DNA of 6,534 nucleotides from Bacteroidales bacterium (GTDB lineage: Bacteria > Bacteroidota > Bacteroidia > Bacteroidales > WCHB1-69): contig JAISAD010000052.1 of the NCBI GenBank assembly GCA_031266895.1, forward strand, positions 1-6,534, written 5' to 3'. The position numbers and the translations under genes are program-made. The notes under the pieces were generated by a model. It did not search any database, had not been told where the DNA came from, and saw only the letters and a program-made list of their open reading frames with translations. Shown here piece after piece: positions 1-5,104 of this stretch (position 1 is the first letter of the stretch; every line of letters starts with the position of its first letter).

Positions 1-17
1 GTGTGCTCTTCCGATCT
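1..17. other. Residual Illumina sequencing adapter at contig end
   Basis: These 17 bases are identical to the 3' end of the Illumina TruSeq read-2 adapter (the part ending in GCTCTTCCGATCT). They directly abut what looks like normal genomic sequence. They are a library artefact left by incomplete trimming, not part of the organism. The window's left edge is therefore a true contig end, and anything upstream of kdsA is missing. The match is from memory of the adapter sequence, but it is exact over all 17 bases. Confidence 0.93.
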
Positions 18-67
18 GTATGTAGTAGGAATTGAGAAAACAACCAATAAAAAATAATACTAAAAGA

Positions 68-847
68 ATGGGAAAGAGTAATTTTTTTCTAATTGCAGGG
101 CCCTGTGTGGTCGAAAATGAAGAGCTAACCATGTACGTCGCCCGCACAGTATCCGACATTTGCAAGGCGCTGGAAATACCGTTTCATTTTAAAGCCTCCT
201 ACCGGAAAGCTAACCGCTCATCGCTCCACTCCTTTACCGGCATTGGAATGGAGGAAGCGCTGGAGGTGCTGCGCAAGGTGCGCGCCACCTGCGAAGTGCC
301 CATCGTTACCGATATTCACACGGAGCAGGAGGCTGAAATAGCTGCACAGGTAGCTGATGTACTGCAAATTCCAGCCTTTTTGTGCCGCCAAACCGATTTG
401 CTGCTTGCAGCGGGTAAAACCGGCAAGATAATCAATATTAAAAAGGGACAGTTCCTGTCGCCCGAAGCCATGAGCTTTGCCGTCAACAAAGTACGCGAAG
501 CCGGCAACGAGCAGGTGTTGATTACAGAGCGAGGCACTACCTTCGGCTATCAGGACCTGGTGGTCGATTTCAGAGGCATAAAAGCTCTACAGCAAAACCA
601 CTGCCCTGTGGTGCTCGACTGCACCCACTCGTTGCAGCAGCCCAATCAACTGCAAGGGGTAACCGGCGGCCGGCCCGATCTCATCGAAACGATTGCCAAA
701 GCAGGCATCGCAGTGGGCTTTGACGGGCTTTTTATCGAAACACATCCCAATCCGGCAGAAGCCCTTTCCGATGGCGCCAACATGCTTCCTCTTAACGAAC
801 TGAAGCCATTGCTGGAAAAATTGGTACGCATTCGCGCCGCACTGTAA
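68..847 (+). CDS. kdsA: 3-deoxy-D-manno-octulosonate 8-phosphate synthase (KDO-8-P synthase), metal-dependent class
   Basis: KdsA condenses phosphoenolpyruvate with arabinose 5-phosphate to KDO 8-phosphate, the precursor of the KDO that links lipid A to the lipopolysaccharide core; it is a cytosolic TIM-barrel enzyme. Visible signatures are AGPC near the N-terminus, FKASYRKANRSS, IPAFLCRQTDL, KKGQFLSPE, ERGTTFGY and THSLQQP. Numbered from the ATG at 68 (259 aa), Cys13, His187, Glu224 and Asp235 line up with the metal ligands Cys11, His185, Glu222 and Asp233 of Aquifex KdsA. The E. coli metal-independent enzyme has Asn instead of that Cys, so this one is predicted to need a divalent metal. An in-frame TTG at 32 would add 12 residues, but AGGA sits only one base before it and the extension is Lys/Asn-rich; the ATG gives an N-terminus like that of Aquifex. 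The promoter is not visible because the contig begins just upstream. The gene is followed by about 470 bases with no intact gene. Confidence 0.96.
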   Translation: MGKSNFFLIAGPCVVENEELTMYVARTVSDICKALEIPFHFKASYRKANRSSLHSFTGIGMEEALEVLRKVRATCEVPIVTDIHTEQEAEIAAQVADVLQIPAFLCRQTDLLLAAGKTGKIINIKKGQFLSPEAMSFAVNKVREAGNEQVLITERGTTFGYQDLVVDFRGIKALQQNHCPVVLDCTHSLQQPNQLQGVTGGRPDLIETIAKAGIAVGFDGLFIETHPNPAEALSDGANMLPLNELKPLLEKLVRIRAAL

Positions 848-877
848 TCTAATCCTATAATGCCATCAAAACGGCAG

Positions 878-896
878 GAGGGGCTACGAGGGGCTA
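878..896. repeat. Short tandem repeat, two copies of GAGGGGCTA
   Basis: GAGGGGCTA occurs at 878-886 and again at 888-896, a 10-base period. The pair lies inside a 6-base inverted repeat, CCTATA at 854-859 and TATAGG at 895-900. It starts 30 bases after the kdsA stop codon. The role is unknown. It could be a degenerate transcript-end structure or the scar of a small duplication, and it is short enough to be chance. Confidence 0.45.
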
Positions 897-1039
897 TAGG
901 CATCTTCCATTTACTCTAACTCAGATGCACTATTGGCAAGCGCCCCCCAATATACAAGAACGCGGCAAAAATGCAATTGCGAATAATCATCCCTATTTTT
1001 TACTGATATTATTCAAAATTTATAATTCAATTTTTTTTG

Positions 1040-1047
1040 TATTTTTG
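1040..1047 (+). promoter_or_regulatory. Bacteroidota-type promoter, -7 element TATTTTTG
   Basis: TATTTTTG fits the Bacteroidota primary sigma factor -7 consensus TAnnTTTG, and its flanks (TTGTATTTTTGCA) are identical to those of the site in front of mreC. A start of transcription near 1054 is implied. I do not see a clear TTTG at the expected -33 position; that area is simply AT-rich. If it drives the lipoprotein gene at 1321, the leader would be about 265 bases and would include the gene remnant. It may instead be the old promoter of something now decayed. Confidence 0.5.
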
Positions 1048-1115
1048 CACCCGATAACTTTTATTATTCAAAATAAGATCAAAACGCTAATGTCAGCCAC
1101 TGTTATCTCACAGGA

Positions 1116-1312
1116 TGGAATCATGGTCTTTCCGATGTTCCCAAACGGCATCAGGAGTTGCACTATAAACCGGAGCAAGCTTCCCGAACGGCAGCGAACG
1201 CAGCCAAAAGTTCTATTTTACCCTGCGCTGGAAAAACACAAAAGGGGTGAAAGACCACTGGAGAGAAATCATGCAATACTATTATTACGTAAACTACATT
1301 TTTAATATTTAA
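1116..1312 (+). pseudogene. Probable decayed C-terminal remnant of a Bacteroidota conserved hypothetical protein
   Basis: No intact frame spans this region, but two frames read in succession look like protein. Frame 1 (codons in phase with 1116) reads WNHGLSDVPKRHQEL and then stops at 1248-1250. Frame 2 (in phase with 1169) is open from 1169 to the stop at 1310-1312 and includes LRWKNTKGVKDHWREI at 1223-1270. That second motif resembles a C-terminal signature I recall from Bacteroidota hypothetical proteins, of the form RWxNTxGxKGPWSEI. In those proteins it is preceded by a Trp-x(6-7)-Pro segment and an E-L-x-H segment like frame 1 here. Joining the two needs one frameshift around 1170-1190. 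No start codon or N-terminal part remains, since upstream sequence is AT-rich. The family memory is unchecked; the alternative is plain non-coding leader. Confidence 0.38.
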
Positions 1313-1320
1313 TATCTGAT

Positions 1321-2067
1321 ATGATGAAAAGATTTTTTGAAATTTCAACAAAGGCGTTCGTTTGCCTGCTTATGGTTGCAGCACTGGCTAGCTCCTGTAA
1401 AAAAGACGATGAAGAAAACTCAGGCGGCGGCACAGTTGCAACTTACACTGTTACCGCACAGGTAGAGAATGGCAGCAGCTACAACACGCAGATTGACAGC
1501 GTAAAAATGCTAATCTACAAGTATGAGGGAGAAACTGGTGATATAGAACTGGTTTCCACAATAGCAAGCGCTGCCTATCGCAACGGCGGATTTACGCTGA
1601 AGCTGCCGGCAACAGTCAGCAACGCCTACCTCAGCGAGCTGGGTGCAGTAAGTCTGGGTGCAGAACTCGATGGAATAACGATAAGCAATCCCAGTGTAAA
1701 GACAACAAGCGGCACAGCCATAATGGCTTACAAGTCTGGAGAACAGGTAGGTAACTTTATCTACAGTTCGGCAACCCTGCTTGTTGGCCAGGGGCAGTAT
1801 ATGTATGCAAACGGAGATGTGAGCCTCACAGGTTCCGTGACCAGTTCCGATATGTACGGTATGACTGTGAAGTATAACGTTCAGCTGAAAAAAGGGTGGA
1901 ATATGGTGTACGCCAAACTAAACATTAGCAGTATGGAAATTGAGATGACCGCTCAAGAGCCTTCCGGCTTGAAATGGCGTTATTATCCGGGCGGGATGAT
2001 AGACGACTTTGACATCAAAAAGGGGCTGAAACTGCCGAAATGGAATTATCCTATGTATCAGCTGTAA
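1321..2067 (+). CDS. Probable surface-exposed lipoprotein of unknown function
   Basis: I do not recognise the 248-residue product. It begins with a type II signal peptide: Lys3/Arg4, a hydrophobic stretch at about 11-23 and a lipobox ALASSC with Cys26 as the lipid-modified residue. Directly after the Cys comes KKDDEE, which fits the lipoprotein export signal described in Capnocytophaga (X-K-(D/E)2-X after Cys), so outer-leaflet, surface-exposed anchoring is inferred. A Gly/Ser linker (33-37) leads to a region rich in alternating polar and hydrophobic residues with many Ser, Thr, Gly and Tyr, typical of beta-sandwich folds. The stretch around 184-200 (VQLKKGWNMVYAKL) resembles a beta-rich segment common in Bacteroidota lipoproteins. 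There is no catalytic motif. ATG codons at 1321 and 1324 are both possible. The gene stands alone: decayed sequence lies upstream and a strong terminator downstream. Confidence 0.85.
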   Translation: MMKRFFEISTKAFVCLLMVAALASSCKKDDEENSGGGTVATYTVTAQVENGSSYNTQIDSVKMLIYKYEGETGDIELVSTIASAAYRNGGFTLKLPATVSNAYLSELGAVSLGAELDGITISNPSVKTTSGTAIMAYKSGEQVGNFIYSSATLLVGQGQYMYANGDVSLTGSVTSSDMYGMTVKYNVQLKKGWNMVYAKLNISSMEIEMTAQEPSGLKWRYYPGGMIDDFDIKKGLKLPKWNYPMYQL

Positions 2068-2140
2068 AAAACAGGTTGCAATTACTACAAACCTATGACC
2101 GGCAACGGCATAGTAGCCCGAAATTCGGAAAGAATAGAGA

Positions 2141-2177
2141 GCGGAGATTTTCAAATCTATCCGCCCTTTATTTTTTT
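2141..2177 (+). terminator. Intrinsic terminator after the lipoprotein gene
   Basis: GCGGA (2141-2145) pairs with TCCGC (2160-2164), and GATT (2146-2149) with AATC (2154-2157), around a TTCA loop with a two-base TA bulge on the 3' side. A T-rich run (TTTATTTTTTT, 2167-2177) follows, the classic Rho-independent layout. It lies 74 bases after the lipoprotein stop and ends transcription before the mreC promoter. Its T-run falls where the -33 region of that promoter would be. Confidence 0.82.
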
Positions 2178-2194
2178 AATCGAAAATTTTCTTG

Positions 2195-2202
2195 TATTTT
2201 TG
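2195..2202 (+). promoter_or_regulatory. Promoter of the mreCD-tpiA-rnhA-luxC run, -7 element TATTTTTG
   Basis: TATTTTTG matches the Bacteroidota -7 consensus TAnnTTTG, placing a transcription start near 2209 and leaving a leader of about 20 bases before the mreC ATG at 2230. The expected -33 position falls in the T-run of the preceding terminator (TTTT rather than TTTG). The leader (AAGCAAAATA before ATG) has no Shine-Dalgarno sequence, which is usual in this phylum. No other site of this kind was noticed before 6182, consistent with one transcript for all five genes. Confidence 0.7.
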
Positions 2203-2229
2203 CATCCTTGAAATAAAACAAGCAAAATA

Positions 2230-3081
2230 ATGTCCAACCTGTTCCAGTTTCTTAAAAATCAGTTTCATCTCTTTTTGTTTGTATTATTGCTGGTTATATC
2301 CATAATCATGCTTAACCGAAACATGAACTACCCCCATTATGTAATGGCTACAATGGGCCAGCAGGTGGCTGGGCCGGTTTACGGCTTTTGGACCCGCTTC
2401 ACATCGTACTTCGAACTGAAGCGCGAAAATCGGGAATTGCTCGAACAAAATCTGCAACTGATGCAGTTGTTGAACGCCAATTATGTAATACAGGATGATT
2501 CTACATACATTTACACGGTGGAGACAGGCGACTCGCTGCAACAGCAGAAAAAACAGCTCTTTGCCTACTTGAATGCCACTGTCATCTTCAACACCACCAG
2601 CAAAACGTACAATTACATGATTATTGACAAAGGCGCAAACGATGGCATTATGCCCGACATGGCGGTGATTGCCCCGCAGGGTGTGGTGGGCATTGTGGAT
2701 AATGTATCCTCTCGCTTTGCTTCGGTGATTACGCTATTGCACCCCAACACTCGACTAAGCGCCAGAATAATGCCTGTAAATCAACTGGGCACAATATTGT
2801 GGGATACCGGAAATCCGGAAGAGGTAACCCTGCACGACATTCCGCAGCATTTGAAAATAGAGGCAGGCGACAAGGTTATCACCAGCGGCTACAGCACAAT
2901 TTTTCCTGCCAATATTTCAATTGGCGAAGTGAGCAGCAAAAAGAACAACATCAACAACAGCTTTATGAACATTACTGTAAAATTGAGCACTCCATACCAC
3001 AAGCTAAACCATGTGTTTGTAGTCAAAAATTTCTATCGTGCAGAACTTGACACCTTAAAAAACAAATTTAAGAATGAATAG
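2230..3081 (+). CDS. mreC: Rod shape-determining protein MreC
   Basis: MreC is the bitopic inner-membrane protein of the elongasome; its periplasmic part binds and activates the elongation transpeptidase and links it to MreB and MreD. The 283-residue product has a short cytoplasmic N-terminus, one membrane segment (about 12-28), an amphipathic probable coiled coil (about 60-85, with RENRELLEQNLQL) and then the two-lobed beta domain. Family signatures are DKGANDGIMPDMAV (133-146), GVVGIVDNVS (151-160), a GTILWDTG segment (187-194) and the GDKVITSG motif (213-220), followed by FPANISIGEV. Length is normal for Bacteroidota MreC. The start is the first ATG after the promoter. The stop lies 8 bases inside mreD, indicating translational coupling. 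mreB, the usual upstream neighbour, is not here: the gene has its own promoter after a terminated lipoprotein gene. Confidence 0.95.
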   Translation: MSNLFQFLKNQFHLFLFVLLLVISIIMLNRNMNYPHYVMATMGQQVAGPVYGFWTRFTSYFELKRENRELLEQNLQLMQLLNANYVIQDDSTYIYTVETGDSLQQQKKQLFAYLNATVIFNTTSKTYNYMIIDKGANDGIMPDMAVIAPQGVVGIVDNVSSRFASVITLLHPNTRLSARIMPVNQLGTILWDTGNPEEVTLHDIPQHLKIEAGDKVITSGYSTIFPANISIGEVSSKKNNINNSFMNITVKLSTPYHKLNHVFVVKNFYRAELDTLKNKFKNE

Positions 3082-3607
3082 CGTAATCTTAAATTTTTCC
3101 CGATTCTTTCTTCTAATTGCAGCGCAAATCTTCATTTGCAACTACGTTCACCTATTTGGCTACCTCAACCCCTACCTCTATATTATGGCACTGCTACTGC
3201 TGCCGGCACAGATACCCCGCTGGCTGCAATACCTTATCGCCTTTGCCACCGGTTATATCATCGACATATTTCTGGGTAGCTACGGCGTACAAACATTTGC
3301 CTGCGTACTGATGCTTTTCATGCGCCCTCTGGTAGAAAAACTCGTCAGCAGCAAGCGCAAACGGCGCTACGAAAGCAGCAACTCCAGCACACAGGCCGGC
3401 AAAATGCCCGGCAAAACATTCGGAAAAATGGCAGTATATATCCTGCTGCTGGTATTCATACACCATCTCAGCGTCGTTCTATTAGAAACTTTTACCTTCC
3501 AGCGCATAGATTTTCATATCCTCATTGCTGTCGGCAACACCCTCTTCACCTCCTCTCTCATTATTGGCATAGAACAACTCTTCCGCATCCGCAAGCAGAA
3601 AGAATAA
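3074..3607 (+). CDS. mreD: Rod shape-determining protein MreD
   Basis: MreD is the small polytopic inner-membrane partner of MreC in the elongasome. The 177-residue product is highly hydrophobic, with probable membrane segments near 8-27, 32-46, 50-68, 72-90, 118-140 and 147-170. Typical MreD features are the NPYLYIMALLLLP segment (32-44) and the polar membrane stretch ATGYIIDIFLGSYGVQTFA (58-76) carrying a conserved-looking Asp64. A basic, Ser-rich loop at 91-117 (KRKRR at 94-98) is probably cytoplasmic and rather long for the family. Sequence similarity within MreD is low, so identity rests on hydropathy, these segments and the 8-base overlap with mreC. The next gene downstream is tpiA, 30 bases away, rather than the elongation transpeptidase gene. 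Confidence 0.9.
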   Translation: MNSVILNFSRFFLLIAAQIFICNYVHLFGYLNPYLYIMALLLLPAQIPRWLQYLIAFATGYIIDIFLGSYGVQTFACVLMLFMRPLVEKLVSSKRKRRYESSNSSTQAGKMPGKTFGKMAVYILLLVFIHHLSVVLLETFTFQRIDFHILIAVGNTLFTSSLIIGIEQLFRIRKQKE

Positions 3608-3637
3608 AAACACATACATTAACCAAAATAACTAAAA

Positions 3638-4417
3638 ATGAAACCCAAACTGATTATAGGAAACTGGAAAATGAACACCTCCTTTGACGAAGCGCAGGAT
3701 TTAATCATCGGCATTATCGAAGCGCTGGAGTCGGTTACGCTCGAAACAGGCGTGGTGCTCTGTCCGCCTGCCCTTTACCTCGAAATTGCTACCGATCATG
3801 CCGACGACAGCGACCTCTTTAATGTGGGGGCACAAAATTGCAGCGAATACGATAATGGGGCCTATACCGGCGAAATTTCAGCCAGGATGCTTGCCTCCAT
3901 CGGCGTGGACTTTTGCATTGTAGGACACTCCGAACGGCGCAAATATTTCAATGAAAGCAACGAAACAATTGCCAAAAAGGTAAATCAGTTGCTCCAGTTC
4001 GGCATAGTGCCGGTGGTGTGTTGCGGCGAAACCCGCGAAGAGCGTAAAGCCGGACACCATTGCGAAGCGGTAGAAAAACAGCTTGCCGAAGCGCTGTTCC
4101 AACTGCCGAAAGAGCATTTTGAGCAGGCAGTCATCGCCTATGAGCCGGTATGGGCTATCGGCACCGGCGAAACAGCCTCTCCGCAACAGGCACAGGAAAT
4201 GCACGCTTTTATCCGCAACCTGATAGAAAAAAAATTCGGCACAGAAACGGCCTACAACAGCTACATCCTCTACGGCGGAAGCTGCAATGCCCAAAATGCC
4301 GTGGAACTCTTTTCACAAAACGACGTCGATGGCGGACTGATTGGCGGAGCATCTCTCAAAGCAGATGATTTTGTGGCCATTATCGAAGCCGGAGAAACCG
4401 CAATAAGGGAAAACTGA
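3638..4417 (+). CDS. tpiA: Triosephosphate isomerase
   Basis: Interconverts dihydroxyacetone phosphate and glyceraldehyde 3-phosphate in glycolysis and gluconeogenesis; a cytosolic dimeric TIM barrel. The 259-residue product is full length and starts GNWKMN, with Asn9 and catalytic Lys11. It continues with AQNCSEYDNGAYTGEIS (65-81), VGHSERR with the electrophile His97, AYEPVWAIGTG with the catalytic base Glu169 and the phosphate-gripping loop 6 (about 170-180), YGGSCNAQN (212-220), and DGGLIGGASL (231-240), which binds phosphate. YGGSCN in place of the more common YGGSVK is, as I recall, usual in Bacteroidota. All catalytic residues are present. It lies 30 bases after mreD and 40 before the RNase H gene with no terminator on either side, so it is probably read from the mreC promoter. 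Confidence 0.98.
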   Translation: MKPKLIIGNWKMNTSFDEAQDLIIGIIEALESVTLETGVVLCPPALYLEIATDHADDSDLFNVGAQNCSEYDNGAYTGEISARMLASIGVDFCIVGHSERRKYFNESNETIAKKVNQLLQFGIVPVVCCGETREERKAGHHCEAVEKQLAEALFQLPKEHFEQAVIAYEPVWAIGTGETASPQQAQEMHAFIRNLIEKKFGTETAYNSYILYGGSCNAQNAVELFSQNDVDGGLIGGASLKADDFVAIIEAGETAIREN

Positions 4418-4457
4418 CACTAACCTGTAGAGATATTTACCATTAATCATAAATCTA

Positions 4458-5093
4458 ATGGCACAAAAAAAGAAATATTACGTGGTGTGGACAGGGCGCA
4501 CATGCGGCGTATTCGAGGACTGGAACACCTGCAAAAGCCTGATTGAGAACTTTGAAGGAGCAAAGTACAAATCGTTTGAAATGCCACACGAAGCCGAACT
4601 TGCCTATAAAATGGGTCACGCCGAATACTATAAACGCCATCCTGTTAAAAAGCAACCTGCACTTTCTGCTCTTGGAAAATCCGGCAAGCCCATACTCGAC
4701 TCCCTGTCTGTAGATGCGGCATGGAACAGCGTTACCAAAGTGATGGAATACCAGGGAGTGCACACCGACACGCACGAACTGTGGTTTCGCAAAGGCCCAT
4801 TTGAAGGTGCCAGCAATAACATTGGCGAATTTTTGGCGCTGGTACATGGCCTGGCATTCCTCAAAGAGTATAACTTCAAACTCCCCATCTACTCCGACAG
4901 CATTACCGCCATTGCATGGGTGCGCAATAAAAAAACCAAATCAATTATTCTGCCTACCGACAAAAACATTGAAGTTTTTGACCTCATAGAGCGCGCCGAA
5001 CAGTGGCTGTTGCGCAATAGCTACACCACCCCTGTTTTCAAATGGAATACGGTTGACTGGGGGGAAATTCCTGCAGATTTTGGCAGAAAATAA
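4458..5093 (+). CDS. rnhA: Ribonuclease H1 with N-terminal hybrid-binding (viroplasmin-like) domain
   Basis: Cleaves the RNA strand of RNA-DNA hybrids, clearing R-loops and replication primers. The 211-residue protein has two parts. Residues 6-50 (YYVVWTGRTCGVFEDW and on) form the caulimovirus viroplasmin/RNase H1 hybrid-binding domain. After a basic linker (about 55-78), residues 80-211 form the RNase H fold. By alignment from memory with Bacillus halodurans RNase H1, the catalytic residues are Asp86 (SLSVD), Glu124 (NNIGEFLAL), Asp147 (IYSDS), Glu203 (WGEIPAD) and Asp207 (ADFGRK), all present. The loop after Asp86 reads AAWNSVTK where many RNases H1 have a GNPG turn; this seems to be a lineage variant, not a defect. 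Start at 4458 gives the usual short lead into YYVVW. Only 11 bases separate it from the acyl-CoA reductase gene. Confidence 0.94.
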   Translation: MAQKKKYYVVWTGRTCGVFEDWNTCKSLIENFEGAKYKSFEMPHEAELAYKMGHAEYYKRHPVKKQPALSALGKSGKPILDSLSVDAAWNSVTKVMEYQGVHTDTHELWFRKGPFEGASNNIGEFLALVHGLAFLKEYNFKLPIYSDSITAIAWVRNKKTKSIILPTDKNIEVFDLIERAEQWLLRNSYTTPVFKWNTVDWGEIPADFGRK

Positions 5094-5104
5094 CCATAAA
5101 CGAT

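Larger units (their letters stand above)
848..1115. other. Intergenic stretch with no recognisable gene
   Basis: I see no convincing coding sequence here on either strand. The first 60 bases hold small repeats but no clear intrinsic terminator for kdsA: a TGCC/GGCA hairpin at 861-874 is not followed by a T-run. From about 960 the sequence becomes very AT-rich, ending in the promoter-like site at 1040. The + strand reading frame that stays open from 925 to 1305 has an unremarkable composition and no family resemblance, and its first half crosses the promoter-like AT tract, so I do not treat it as a gene. Confidence 0.6.

Noticed and set aside
861..874. TGCC/GGCA hairpin as a kdsA terminator
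   Set aside because: Only four base pairs around an eight-base loop and no T-run after it.
925..1305. A 126-codon + strand open frame between kdsA and the lipoprotein gene
   Set aside because: Its first half crosses the AT-rich tract with the promoter-like site, it has no family resemblance or ribosome signal, and the more protein-like text in this area lies in the other two frames.
1054..1320. A riboswitch in the lipoprotein leader
   Set aside because: I could not match any known riboswitch core, and the region is better explained by remnant coding sequence.
3878..4294. A 138-codon minus-strand open frame inside tpiA
   Set aside because: It is fully covered by tpiA, whose catalytic residues are all intact; the antisense frame is Cys/Phe-rich with no recognisable domain, a by-product of codon bias.
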